A stretch of 64,000 nt of DNA, from the NCBI GenBank assembly GCA_905236675.1, contig CAJOND010000005.1:1-64000 (forward strand). Direction: 5' to 3'. A model generated the notes under the pieces. That model saw only the letters and a list, made by a program, of their open reading frames with translations. It did not search any database and was not told the origin of the DNA. A program made the position numbers and the translations under genes. This DNA comes from Candidatus Rifleibacteriota bacterium (GTDB taxonomy: Bacteria; Muiribacteriota; Ozemobacteria; Ozemobacterales; Ozemobacteraceae). Position 1 is the stretch's first letter. Every line of letters begins with the position of its first letter. This document shows, in pieces, positions 26,050-35,228 of the stretch.

Positions 26050-28698
26050 ATGAGTGAATTGAAGCGAACTTGTCTTTACCAGACTCATCTTGATGCCGGC
26101 GCAACAATGGTGGATTTCGGCGGTTGGGACATGCCAGTGCAGTATCCCAGCGGAATCGTAAGTGAACACTTGTATACTCGCCATAATTGCAGCCTGTTCG
26201 ATGTTTCACATATGGGTCGTCTTATCGTTGAAGGCCCAGAACGAGTTAAATTTTTGCAACACGTTCTGACCAGCAATGTAATGGCACTGAAATTGAATCA
26301 GGCTCAGTATTGTATTATCCCCAATGAAAATGGCGGAGCAATAGATGATGCCTATCTATATCTTTTTGAAGAAGATCGTTTCTTCTTAGTAGTAAATGCT
26401 GCCAATACAGAAAAAGACTTAGCTTATCTACAAGAAAAGATTAAATCTTTTAACTGTACAATCAGAAATGTCAGCGATGAATGGGCTTCAATAGCAGTTC
26501 AAGGTCCAAAGAGTAAAGAAATGCTTACCACATTAGCTGGTGGTGTTCAGGTAACTGAACCAATGCGCAACGCTCTTAACTCCATAAAATTAGAAGGACA
26601 TTTTGCCCGCATAGCCAAAACAGGTTATACTGGTGAACCTCTTGGCTATGAAGTATTCATTAAAACTGAAGATGCTAAATGGCTTTGGAACCGTCTTATA
26701 GAATTAGGTGCTAAGCCAGCAGGTCTTGGCGCTCGCGATACTCTCCGTCTTGAAGCTGGTCTGCCACTCTATGGTCACGAATTTGGCGTAGACGCTGGCG
26801 GAAAAGAAATACCGATTTTTGCTGTTCCAGTTGGAAAAGTTGCAGTCAGTTTTACTCCACAAAAAGGAGATTACATCGGCAGAGCTGCTTTGGAAAAACA
26901 ATCTGCAGCTTTGAAGCGCATTCGCGAAGAAGATTTCAGCGATATGGCAGACTTGCCTCGCAGACTAGTTCCTATTGCATTGCAGGATAGAGGTGTAATG
27001 CGCGCTGGAATGCCTATATATAAAGGCGACAAGCACATTGGTTGGTTAACTTCTGGAACTATGGTTCCATATTATTTGTGCGAAGGTCAGGGCATCACTT
27101 CTAGACATTCTGACGAAACCGCAAAACGTGCTATAGGTTTGGCCTATGTAGACAGCGATACTAAGACTGATGACATCGTAGAAGTTGATATTCGTGGTAA
27201 ACGCTTGCATGCTGTTATTGTTAAGGAACATATGCGTGTAGATTCACCGCCATTTGCTAGACCTATAATTTATAAGCTTGAAGAAGAAACTGAAGCTAAA
27301 GTCGGCAGCGACCAGCACAGAATGGCTTTAGATTTGATTAAATTGGCTCAAGACAATCATCAGTGGAGACAGAAGAAGTGCATCAACCTGATTCCTTCTG
27401 AAAATACTGCTAGCCGTGCAGTTCAACTCTTATGCTCTTCTGACCCTTCCTTCCGATATGCAGAACATAAAAAGAGCCTTTCATTCAACAATGAAGATAT
27501 TTTCTACTATCAGGGAACTAAATTTATTGACCAGGTAGAACAGATGCTGGTAGAACAGATGCGCCAATATCTCGGTTGCACCGAAGTTGAAACTCGTGTT
27601 ATCAGCGGTCAGATGGCCAACACTGCTGTTTTTTCAGCATTGATGGATTGGAAGAACCGTTATAACCGCAGAGTTGAACCACAGCGTTTAGGTTATGTCC
27701 TTCACAACCACATTCTTAAAGGCGGTCACCTCTCTGCTCAGCCTATGGGTGCTCTTCATGATTACGCAGCTATCGACCCAGTCACTGAAAAACGTGCTGT
27801 AGTTGCTTTCCCAGTTTGCGCAGACAATCCATATAAGATTGACGTAGAAGAAACCAAGAAGATTATTGACGAATACAAGCCAGAATTCATTATCTTCGGT
27901 AAGAGCATGGTGCTTCACAAAGAACCAGTAGCTGCTATCAAGAAGTTCATTGATGAACAGAAGATGCAAACCACTATCATGTATGATATGGCTCACGTCC
28001 TTGGTTTGATTGGTGACCATTTCCAAAAGCCATTTGCAGAAGGTGCAGACATTGTTACTGGTTCTACTCATAAGACTTTCTTTGGTCCTCAAAGAGGCGT
28101 TATTGGCGTAAATTACAAAAAAGACGAACTTAAATATGGTCTTTGGGAAACAATAGAAAGACGTGCTTTCCCAGGCAGCGTATCTAATCATCACCTAGGT
28201 ACTCAGTTGGGTATGCTGATGGCAGCTTATGAAATGAACACTTTCAAAGATGCTTACCAGAAAGCAATTATTGAAAACGCTAAATACTTTGCTAAATGCT
28301 TGAAAGAAGCAGGTTTGGATGTTGCTGGTGATCCTGCTATAAGTTACACTGAAACTCATCAGGTTATCGTCCATGTTGGTTATGCACAGGGTCCTGAAAT
28401 CGCAGAACGTCTTGAAGCCAACAACATCATCGTTAACTATCAGGCTACTCCTGAAGAAGAAGGTTTCACTGCTTCCGGCGCTTTGCGCATGGGCGTAAGT
28501 GAAATGACTCGTTTCGGCTTCGGTAAGGATGCTTTTGCCAAACTGGCTGGTTTGATTGCTGATTGTGTATTGAACAACCGCAAAGTTGTAGATGAAGTTG
28601 AAAAGCTTCGCAGCCAGTATACTGAAATGAAGTATTGTTTCAGCGATGCTGAAATGGAAGAAGCCCTAAATGGCTTCGCAGGAATAATAGGTCTGTAA
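26050..28698 (+). CDS. GcvT-GlyA fusion: aminomethyltransferase and serine hydroxymethyltransferase
   Basis: The 882-residue protein joins two enzymes. Residues 1-415 are T protein of glycine cleavage (opening KRTCLYQTHLDAGATMVDFG, with GYTGEPLGYEVF and GLGARDTLRLEAGLPLYGHE). Residues 420-882 are serine hydroxymethyltransferase with LIPSENTAS and the PLP lysine, Lys675, in TGSTHKTFFGPQRG. T protein makes methylene-tetrahydrofolate and SHMT uses it to convert glycine to serine, so the fusion links two successive folate steps. The two are separate genes in most bacteria. The start follows an AGGAGAAAAG ribosome site and gcvH follows after 57 bp. Confidence 0.93.
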   Translation: MSELKRTCLYQTHLDAGATMVDFGGWDMPVQYPSGIVSEHLYTRHNCSLFDVSHMGRLIVEGPERVKFLQHVLTSNVMALKLNQAQYCIIPNENGGAIDDAYLYLFEEDRFFLVVNAANTEKDLAYLQEKIKSFNCTIRNVSDEWASIAVQGPKSKEMLTTLAGGVQVTEPMRNALNSIKLEGHFARIAKTGYTGEPLGYEVFIKTEDAKWLWNRLIELGAKPAGLGARDTLRLEAGLPLYGHEFGVDAGGKEIPIFAVPVGKVAVSFTPQKGDYIGRAALEKQSAALKRIREEDFSDMADLPRRLVPIALQDRGVMRAGMPIYKGDKHIGWLTSGTMVPYYLCEGQGITSRHSDETAKRAIGLAYVDSDTKTDDIVEVDIRGKRLHAVIVKEHMRVDSPPFARPIIYKLEEETEAKVGSDQHRMALDLIKLAQDNHQWRQKKCINLIPSENTASRAVQLLCSSDPSFRYAEHKKSLSFNNEDIFYYQGTKFIDQVEQMLVEQMRQYLGCTEVETRVISGQMANTAVFSALMDWKNRYNRRVEPQRLGYVLHNHILKGGHLSAQPMGALHDYAAIDPVTEKRAVVAFPVCADNPYKIDVEETKKIIDEYKPEFIIFGKSMVLHKEPVAAIKKFIDEQKMQTTIMYDMAHVLGLIGDHFQKPFAEGADIVTGSTHKTFFGPQRGVIGVNYKKDELKYGLWETIERRAFPGSVSNHHLGTQLGMLMAAYEMNTFKDAYQKAIIENAKYFAKCLKEAGLDVAGDPAISYTETHQVIVHVGYAQGPEIAERLEANNIIVNYQATPEEEGFTASGALRMGVSEMTRFGFGKDAFAKLAGLIADCVLNNRKVVDEVEKLRSQYTEMKYCFSDAEMEEALNGFAGIIGL

Positions 28699-28706
28699 TT
28701 ACTACA

Positions 28707-28728
28707 GCAGCCTCCTATCGGAGGCTGC
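28707..28728 (+). terminator. Hairpin between gcvT-glyA and gcvH
   Basis: GCAGCCTCC and GGAGGCTGC form a perfect 9-bp stem around a TATC loop. The bases after it (CTAATTTATATA) are not a full T run, so it is more likely a partial terminator or mRNA-stabilising hairpin that sets the relative amounts of the upstream enzyme and gcvH than a complete stop. Confidence 0.55.
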
Positions 28729-28755
28729 CTAATTTATATAAAACGGAGAAAAGAA

Positions 28756-29136
28756 ATGAATTACCCAAAAGAATTGAATTACACCAAATCTCATGAATGG
28801 ATTAAAGAAGAAAACGGTGTTGCCACCGTTGGTATTTCTGATTATGCACAAGACGCTCTCGGCGATGTAGTATTCGTCAATTTGCCAGCAGTAGGCGATG
28901 CTGTTACCGCTGGTGAAGCATTCGGCGATGTTGAATCTGTTAAAGCCGTATCTGATCTTGTTTCCCCAGTTTCTGGCACAGTTTGTGAAATCAACGAAGA
29001 ACTCCTAGACGCTCCAGAAAAATTGAACAAAGACCCATATGGTGCTTGGATTATTAAAGTTAATGAAATATCTGGCAAAGAAGAATTGCTGGATGCTGCT
29101 GCCTATGAAGCTTTCTGTGCCCAGGAGGCCAAATAA
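28756..29136 (+). CDS. gcvH: Glycine cleavage system H protein
   Basis: The 126-residue protein is full length for GcvH. The lipoylation site is Lys63 in [18 protein letters not shown], and the N-terminus has [19 protein letters not shown] protein carries the aminomethyl group from P to T protein on its lipoyl arm. A GGAG ribosome site precedes the ATG. Its stop overlaps the gcvPA start by one base (TAATG), and AGGAGG inside its end is the gcvPA ribosome site. Confidence 0.96.
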   Translation: MNYPKELNYTKSHEWIKEENGVATVGISDYAQDALGDVVFVNLPAVGDAVTAGEAFGDVESVKAVSDLVSPVSGTVCEINEELLDAPEKLNKDPYGAWIIKVNEISGKEELLDAAAYEAFCAQEAK

Positions 29137-30449
29137 TGGGTAGTTATGTTCCCTCAACCCTGGCAGAACGCCAGGAAATGCTTAAAGCACTCGGCTTGAA
29201 AAACGAAATGGAACTCTATGCCGGTGTGCCCCAAAGCATGATATTAAAAAATGGTCCTGATATACCAGAAGGCATGAGTGAACTGGAAGTTGGACTTAAA
29301 GTAACTGCTATGGCAGAAAAGAATCTGCGCTTCCACACTGTATTGCGTGGTGCAGGCTCTTACGACCACTATATTCCAAGTATAGTCAAGTATATTCCAG
29401 CAAAAGAAGAATTTCTGACTGCTTACACTCCTTACCAGGCCGAACTCAGCCAAGGGCTATTGCAGTCTATATTTGAATATCAGACCATGATTTGTCAGTT
29501 AACAGAAATGGATGTATCTAATGCATCTGTTTATGACGGTGCAACTGCTGCAGCCGAAGCTGCTGCTATGTGCCGCGACCGCAAGCGCACGGTTACACTT
29601 GTTTCTGCTGCTGCAAATCCTGATGTTATCAATACAGTTCGCACTTACTGCTATGCCAGTGGAAACGAAATGCGCATTATTCCTATGAAGGATGGAAAGA
29701 CTGATACTTCTGCCCTCAAGGAAATGCTTACTCCAGATGTAGCTTCTGTTTATATTCAGCAGCCAAACTTCTTTGGTCTGCTTGAAGATGCCGAAGAAAT
29801 AGGGAAACAGACTCACGAAGCTGGTGCAATGTATGTTATGGGCTGCAACCCAATCAGCTTAGCTATACTCAAGTCTCCGAGAGAATGCGGTGCAGATGTA
29901 GCTGTTGCAGAAGGTCAGCCTCTTGGTATGCCTATGGGCTTTGGTGGTCCATATTTGGGAATTATGGCAACCACAACCAAATACATGCGCAAACTGCCAG
30001 GACGTATTGTAGGCGAAACAGTAGACAGCAAGGGTAATACAGCCTATGTTCTGTCACTGCAAGCACGTGAACAGCATATACGCCGTGAAAAGGCCAGTTC
30101 CAATATCTGTTCTAATGAAGCTCTCTGTGCCCTTACTGCCAGCATTTATATGGCAGCAATGGGACCAAAAGGCATGCAGGAAGCTGCTAGTCAGTGCCAT
30201 GCAAAAGCTCACTATCTAGCTCGCGAACTCTGCAAGATACCTAGTGTTTCTATGCTTTATAACGGCGAATTCTTCCACGAATTCGTTACTGTAATGCCAA
30301 AAGCCGAACAGGTTTTGAAAGCCTTGGAAGATAAAGGCATTCTTGGTGGTCTTCCGGTAGAAAAAGGCATACTCTGGTGTGCTACAGAAAAGGTTAGCAA
30401 AGCTCAATTAGACCAAGCTGTAGCCATTGTTAAGGAGGTGCTAGCATGA
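29136..30449 (+). CDS. gcvPA: Glycine dehydrogenase (decarboxylating) subunit 1
   Basis: At 437 residues it matches the N-terminal subunit of the split P protein. It opens YVPSTLAERQEMLKALGL and includes SVYDGATAAAEAA and EGQPLGMPMGFGGPYLG. It works with gcvPB in PLP-dependent decarboxylation of glycine. The ATG is at 29136, overlapping the gcvH stop. A GGAGGTG site inside its 3' end serves gcvPB, whose ATG overlaps its TGA by four bases. Confidence 0.95.
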   Translation: MGSYVPSTLAERQEMLKALGLKNEMELYAGVPQSMILKNGPDIPEGMSELEVGLKVTAMAEKNLRFHTVLRGAGSYDHYIPSIVKYIPAKEEFLTAYTPYQAELSQGLLQSIFEYQTMICQLTEMDVSNASVYDGATAAAEAAAMCRDRKRTVTLVSAAANPDVINTVRTYCYASGNEMRIIPMKDGKTDTSALKEMLTPDVASVYIQQPNFFGLLEDAEEIGKQTHEAGAMYVMGCNPISLAILKSPRECGADVAVAEGQPLGMPMGFGGPYLGIMATTTKYMRKLPGRIVGETVDSKGNTAYVLSLQAREQHIRREKASSNICSNEALCALTASIYMAAMGPKGMQEAASQCHAKAHYLARELCKIPSVSMLYNGEFFHEFVTVMPKAEQVLKALEDKGILGGLPVEKGILWCATEKVSKAQLDQAVAIVKEVLA

Positions 30450-31849
30450 AACTGATATTTGATAAAAGTGTTCCAGGCCGCAGTCTTTCTCTGTTGCCAA
30501 AATGCGATGTAGAAGAAACCACTCTGCCAAAAGAATTTGCCCGCGTTAAGGCACCTCTTCTGCCTGAAATGAGTGAAACAGAAGTTTCACGTCACTATAC
30601 AGAACTCTGCCACCATGTTTATGGTGTAAACTGCGGTTTTTATCCTCTTGGCTCTTGCACAATGAAGTATAATCCTCGTATCGACGAAGAAATGGCTCAG
30701 TTACCAGGATTTACCGGCATTCACCCTCTAGCACCAGAATACGCTACTAAGGGTTGTCATGAAGTTCTTGATACTGCACGCAAGATGTTGTGTGCTATTT
30801 CAGGTATGGATGACATGACTTTCCAGCCAGCAGCCGGAGCTCACGGGGAATTCACTGGTGTTCTTTTAATAAAGAAATACCACGATGCCCGCGGTGATAA
30901 AAAGAGAACCAAGATTATCGTTCCAGATTCAGCCCACGGAACTAACCCTGCCACTGCAGCTATGTGCGGTTTTCAGGTAGTTAATATAGCTTCTGCTCCA
31001 AATGGTTGTGTAGACCTAGAAGCATTAAAGGCTGCTTTGGGCGATGATACAGCTGGACTCATGCTTACCAACCCAAATACTGTTGGTATTTTCGATGAAA
31101 ACATACTGGAAATTACCAAACTGGTTCATGAAGCTGGTGGTCTCTGTTACTACGACGGAGCCAATCTCAATGCTGTAATGGGCGTTGTTCGCCCTGGCGA
31201 TATGGGTTTTGACTGTATCCACATGAATCTTCACAAAACCTTCGCAACCCCACATGGCGGCGGCGGACCAGGCGCAGGTGCAGTTGGCTGCAAAGATTTC
31301 TTAAAGGAATTTCTACCCCACTCCACTCTGATGGATGGAAAAGAAAGCAGTCAGGTAAGAAGCTTTGCTGGCAATTTTCTAGTTGTAGTCAGAGCTTTAA
31401 CTTACATACTGACACTTGGAAGAGAAGGAGTCAAAGAAGCAGCTGTTAACGCAGTTCTTAATGCCAACTACTTGCAGGAACGCATAAAAGGCAGTTTCAA
31501 ACCTGCTTATGACCGCATCTGCATGCATGAATTCGTCCTTTATTTGAGCGAATTCAAGAAGGAAACCGGTGTCAGTGCACTTGATATAGCCAAATCACTC
31601 ATTGACCGCGGTATGCATCCGCCGACAATGTATTTCCCTCTCATCGTTCACGAAGCTCTAATGCTTGAACCGACAGAAACAGAAAGCAAGGAAACATTAG
31701 ATATGGCTGCAGAAGTCTTCCATGAACTTTACAAGCAGGCACATACCGATCCGGAACCCATGCATTCTGCTCCGCACAACGCCTATATAGGCCGTCCAGA
31801 TGAAGTAAGGGCAGCACGCACACCAGTCCTTCAGAAGAAGCTTTCCTAA
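30446..31849 (+). CDS. gcvPB: Glycine dehydrogenase (decarboxylating) subunit 2
   Basis: The 467-residue protein is the C-terminal, PLP-binding subunit of the split P protein. The cofactor lysine is Lys264 in NLHKTFATPHGGGGPGAG. The opening KLIFDKSVPGR and YPLGSCTMKYNPR are typical. It overlaps gcvPA by four bases and completes the P, H, T set of this operon. A 227-bp repeat-rich gap separates it from the lipoate ligase gene. Confidence 0.96.
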   Translation: MKLIFDKSVPGRSLSLLPKCDVEETTLPKEFARVKAPLLPEMSETEVSRHYTELCHHVYGVNCGFYPLGSCTMKYNPRIDEEMAQLPGFTGIHPLAPEYATKGCHEVLDTARKMLCAISGMDDMTFQPAAGAHGEFTGVLLIKKYHDARGDKKRTKIIVPDSAHGTNPATAAMCGFQVVNIASAPNGCVDLEALKAALGDDTAGLMLTNPNTVGIFDENILEITKLVHEAGGLCYYDGANLNAVMGVVRPGDMGFDCIHMNLHKTFATPHGGGGPGAGAVGCKDFLKEFLPHSTLMDGKESSQVRSFAGNFLVVVRALTYILTLGREGVKEAAVNAVLNANYLQERIKGSFKPAYDRICMHEFVLYLSEFKKETGVSALDIAKSLIDRGMHPPTMYFPLIVHEALMLEPTETESKETLDMAAEVFHELYKQAHTDPEPMHSAPHNAYIGRPDEVRAARTPVLQKKLS

Positions 31850-31861
31850 GGCCCTCCCTTT

Positions 31862-32039
31862 ATGTAGGGTGTAGGGTGTAGGGATAAAAGGCTCTAAAGG
31901 CTCCACTTGAGGGGAGCTGTCAGACGAATGTCTGACTGAGGGGTGACCAACTACGCAATGCTTTGCATTGCTCCCCTTTCAGTCACTACGTGACAGCTTC
32001 CCCGCATAGCGGGGCAGCATCGTAGCTACCACAAGTAGC
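31862..32039. repeat. Heptad repeat plus GC-rich palindromic (MITE-like) element
   Basis: Three seven-base words in phase (ATGTAGG, then GTGTAGG twice) occupy 31862-31882. From about 31912 comes a palindrome-rich block with five hairpins: 31919-31936 (GTCAGAC stem), 31955-31971 (GCAATGC stem), 31982-31994 (GTCAC stem), 32000-32014 (CCCCGC stem) and 32025-32039 (GCTAC stem). The segment 31912-31943 is an imperfect inverted repeat of 31973-32003, so the block can form a large cruciform. It encodes nothing apparent and resembles short nonautonomous mobile repeats of gut bacteria. It lies inside the glycine cleavage locus and may affect readthrough into lplA. Confidence 0.7.
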
Positions 32040-32076
32040 GTCTTTAAGGCGAGTAACCCATATATAAGTAATTACT

Positions 32077-33063
32077 TTGATTGAAAAAATAGCTGTATGC
32101 CAAGGTCACAGTCTTGACCCCTATTACAATTTAGCGTTGGAAGAAGTTTTGCTGAATAAGGTTCAGCAGGGGGAATGCATACTCTATTTGTGGCAAAACG
32201 CCAATACAGTAGTAATTGGCCGCAACCAGAACCCTTGGCGTGAATGCCGCGTTGGTCCTCTTGAAGAAGACGGCGGACACTTAGCCCGAAGGTTGTCGGG
32301 AGGCGGCGCAGTTTATCACGATACTGGCAATTTGAATTTTACTTTTCTTTGCAGTGATAAAGACTATAATCTGCAAAAACATCTGTCAGTAATCGTGGAG
32401 GCTTGTCGAGCCAACGGCATTGCGGCCGAAATTTCCGGTCGCAACGATGTTTTAGCTCAAGGCTGCAAATTCTCTGGAAACGCTTTTTATCATCACGGAG
32501 GTAAAAGCTACCACCACGGCACATTAATGGTAGATGTCAATCTTGAACAGGTTGAACACTATCTCAGCCCCTCCCCAGCTAAACTAAAAGCAAAGGGAGT
32601 GGCTTCCGTAAGGTCTCGTGTAATAAATCTGCGTGAACTAGCCCCGTCAATGACTTGTAAAAGCTTGTCAAAAGATATGGTTAGTGCTTTCGAGAAGGTA
32701 TACAGCCTAGAATCCAAAGAACTGAGAATAGAGGATTTGGACTCGAATGCTGTAGAGCATTTGCGCCAGCGCAATGCTAGCAAAGAATGGCTCTACGGCA
32801 GAGATTTACCGATGAACTTTAGCTGTTCAGAGCGTTTCCCCTGGGGAGAAATAGTCTTAGACTTAGGAATTGAACGAGGTCAGATCAATAAAGTTCGAGT
32901 TTATACAGACTCAATGGACTGGCAGTTAGCAGCAATTTTAGAACAAGCTTTAACCAATATAGAATTTTCTATGAATCAGCTCTTTCAGACATTAACTGCT
33001 ACTGAGCTGAAACCAGATATACGGCAGGATATCATCAACCTGCTGGCAAAACAGGAGATATGA
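32077..33063 (+). CDS. lplA: Lipoate-protein ligase A
   Basis: The 328-residue protein has the LplA signatures NTVVIGRNQNPWREC and RRLSGGGAVYHDTGNLNFTF, and the lysine-bearing GNAFYHHGGKSYHHGTLMV segment. It contains the C-terminal accessory domain, so it should activate free lipoate with ATP and attach it to GcvH. The likely start is a TTG at 32077 (reading IEKIAVCQGHSLDP) with only a weak ribosome site. Its TGA overlaps an upstream ATG of lpdA. No lipA or lipB is in the window, which fits lipoate scavenging. Confidence 0.9.
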   Translation: MIEKIAVCQGHSLDPYYNLALEEVLLNKVQQGECILYLWQNANTVVIGRNQNPWRECRVGPLEEDGGHLARRLSGGGAVYHDTGNLNFTFLCSDKDYNLQKHLSVIVEACRANGIAAEISGRNDVLAQGCKFSGNAFYHHGGKSYHHGTLMVDVNLEQVEHYLSPSPAKLKAKGVASVRSRVINLRELAPSMTCKSLSKDMVSAFEKVYSLESKELRIEDLDSNAVEHLRQRNASKEWLYGRDLPMNFSCSERFPWGEIVLDLGIERGQINKVRVYTDSMDWQLAAILEQALTNIEFSMNQLFQTLTATELKPDIRQDIINLLAKQEI

Positions 33064-33065
33064 CA

Positions 33066-34451
33066 ATGAAAGAATTTGATCTTATAGTTATCGGTGCCGG
33101 CCCCGGCGGATATGTTGCAGCATTGAAAGCCGCAAAGCTTGGTGCTTCTGTGGCTGTAGTTGAAAACAAGCAGACTGGTGGAACCTGTCTGAACAGAGGC
33201 TGCATTCCCACTAAGAACATGCTCCATTCTTCAAGTCTTTACCATGAAATCAATACTGGCGGAGTAGCAGGAGTCACCGCTGATGGCGTAAACTTTAATG
33301 TTGATGCTGTTTTAGAACGCAACAAAGAAATATCTACCAAGTTGTCCACTGGCATAGAAAGCATGTTTAAATCTGCTCACGTTGAACTCTTACATGGTCT
33401 AGGCACAATTACTGCTCCTGGTCAGGTAAAAGTCACTGGAGAACAAGGCGAAGAAATGATTAGCGGCAAAAAAATCCTTGTTGCCACAGGTTCTGTACCT
33501 GCTCGTCCTCCAATTCCTGGATTAGACCAAGAAGGTGTGTTAACCTCTGATGAAATTCTTACAGGTGCTGGCCGCCACTTCAATTCTATTGTCATTATTG
33601 GCGGTGGTGTTATCGGCGTAGAATTTGCCACATTCTTCAACGATATTGGCTGTAAAGTAACAGTTTTAGAAGGCTTAGACAGATTACTGCCTATTATAGA
33701 TCGTGAACTTGGTCAGAACCTTGGAATGATTTTGAAAAAGCGCGGTGTTGAAATGGCTTTGAATGCCATGGTTAAGTCCGTAGAAAAGACAGAAAATGGG
33801 CTTCAGGTAAACTATGAACAAAAAGGCACTGCTGGTTCTGTTCAAGGCGAAGTCGTGCTCTGTGCTATTGGCCGAAAGCCATATTTTGTAGGAACCTTTG
33901 CGCCAGAACTACAGCCTGCAACAGAACGTGGCAGACTAGTTGTTGACGGTAATTTCCAGACTAGCATTCCTGGCGTATATGCAGTAGGTGACGTATCCTC
34001 AGCTATTCAGCTTGCTCATGTAGCTTCAGCTCAAGGCACAGCCTGTGTAGAGGCTATGTTTGGAAAGGGCAGTCAGATGGATTTGAATCTGGTTCCAAGT
34101 TGCATTTACGTTCGCCCGGAAATAGCTTCTGTCGGCATAACAGATGCCAAAGCCAAAGAAGAAGATGGCATTCCAGTCAAAGTAGGAAAAGGCTTGTTAG
34201 GCGCCAATGCCCGCAACTTAATTGTTAACGGCGACCGCAGTTTTATGAAACTGGTAGCTCATGCTGAAACTGGCGTATTGTTAGGCGCTCATCTAATGTG
34301 TGAACATGCTACAGAAATGATTTGTGAACTTTCACAGGCCATCGCCAACAAACTTACCGTAAAACAGTTGATGATAGCTATGAGACCCCATCCAACCTTC
34401 ACAGAAACCTTAAGCGAAGCGTTGAACGATTTATGTGCTAAACTAGGTTAA
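33066..34451 (+). CDS. lpdA: Dihydrolipoyl dehydrogenase (L protein)
   Basis: The protein has the FAD-binding GAGPGGYVAALKAAKLG, the redox disulfide GGTCLNRGCIPTK, the NAD-binding GGGVIGVEFA and the C-terminal HPTFTETLSEA with the catalytic His-Glu pair. It reoxidises the dihydrolipoyl arm of GcvH. ATGs exist at 33060 and 33066. The AGGAG site ends two bases before the first and eight before the second, so 33066 is preferred (461 residues). It is the last gene of the glycine cleavage locus and is followed by a strong terminator. Confidence 0.95.
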   Translation: MKEFDLIVIGAGPGGYVAALKAAKLGASVAVVENKQTGGTCLNRGCIPTKNMLHSSSLYHEINTGGVAGVTADGVNFNVDAVLERNKEISTKLSTGIESMFKSAHVELLHGLGTITAPGQVKVTGEQGEEMISGKKILVATGSVPARPPIPGLDQEGVLTSDEILTGAGRHFNSIVIIGGGVIGVEFATFFNDIGCKVTVLEGLDRLLPIIDRELGQNLGMILKKRGVEMALNAMVKSVEKTENGLQVNYEQKGTAGSVQGEVVLCAIGRKPYFVGTFAPELQPATERGRLVVDGNFQTSIPGVYAVGDVSSAIQLAHVASAQGTACVEAMFGKGSQMDLNLVPSCIYVRPEIASVGITDAKAKEEDGIPVKVGKGLLGANARNLIVNGDRSFMKLVAHAETGVLLGAHLMCEHATEMICELSQAIANKLTVKQLMIAMRPHPTFTETLSEALNDLCAKLG

Positions 34452-34484
34452 AATAATCCGCTGGCTATGCTAGCATTTGACAGC

Positions 34485-34530
34485 AAAAAAGCTCGTAAAC
34501 ACTGATTAATTTAGTTTACGAGCTTTTTTT
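34485..34530. terminator. Bidirectional intrinsic terminator after lpdA
   Basis: AAAGCTCGTAAAC and GTTTACGAGCTTT form a long stem around a 13-base loop. A-rich and T-rich runs flank it, so it can stop transcripts from both sides. It lies between lpdA and the convergent Nudix gene. Confidence 0.9.
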
Positions 34531-34538
34531 ATTTATGT

Positions 34539-35207
34539 TTAATTTTGCCACATTCCAGAAACAAAAACCATTAAAGCTATCCATGTATATGTCGAAAAAT
34601 AAATTCCATCTTTATCATTACCAGCTTTTAAGATTTTTATTGCTTCTTCTTTGTTTATCATAATAAAACCATCAAAGCATTCTGTTCCTTCAGCTCCATC
34701 TTGACTAACTTTAGGCATAGAAACACGATTTAAAACTACTTGAACAACAGCATTGCTTTCATCTGTCATTCCAGGTGTACTGAAAAGAAGAGGACTGATT
34801 ACAGTCATTTTATCTGATGGTCCTAGTTTAATTCCTGTTTCTTCACAGATTTCTCTTTCAGCAGTAATAAATAATGTAGATTGTGAATTCCCTTTTTCAA
34901 TATCTTCTTTGTCTATTAAACCAGCTGGAACACTAAGTAAAAAACGACCAGCAGGGAAACGAAATTCTCTCGTAAGACAAAGCAATGGTTCTTTTCCCTT
35001 AATGTTCAAAATAACTACACAGCTAACTGCATCTGGAACCATTCTTTTCAATTCTTCATCGCTTTTTATAGCGGTAAGTTCATCTAATGTTCGTCTGGTA
35101 GCATCTAAATAATGCTTCCCTTCTTCGTATTGAATATCAAAAACTTTTACGTATTTGTTATCGAAGACGTTTTTAACTTTATTCTTTGTAATTTCTGGTT
35201 TATTCAT
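34539..35207 (-). CDS. Nudix hydrolase (ADP-ribose pyrophosphatase-like)
   Basis: The 222-residue protein has a Nudix-like helix ending AEREICEETGIKLGP, preceded by the strand VPAGLIDKE. The spacing between the Gly and the REICEE part is a few residues longer than the standard Nudix box, so an insertion is present. Its N-terminal dimer-like region and overall length suggest an ADP-sugar pyrophosphatase. It is the last gene of the glgX, SH3-protein, Nudix run. If it acts on ADP-glucose or ADP-ribose, that would fit next to glycogen metabolism, but this is inference. Confidence 0.8.
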   Translation of the reverse strand: MNKPEITKNKVKNVFDNKYVKVFDIQYEEGKHYLDATRRTLDELTAIKSDEELKRMVPDAVSCVVILNIKGKEPLLCLTREFRFPAGRFLLSVPAGLIDKEDIEKGNSQSTLFITAEREICEETGIKLGPSDKMTVISPLLFSTPGMTDESNAVVQVVLNRVSMPKVSQDGAEGTECFDGFIMINKEEAIKILKAGNDKDGIYFSTYTWIALMVFVSGMWQN

Positions 35208-35228
35208 TGTTTATTCCACCACATAATC

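Noticed and set aside
25808-26209. Minus-strand ORF of 133 codons across the gcvT start
   Set aside because: It is antisense to the certain gcvT start and to the promoter region, with no recognisable product.
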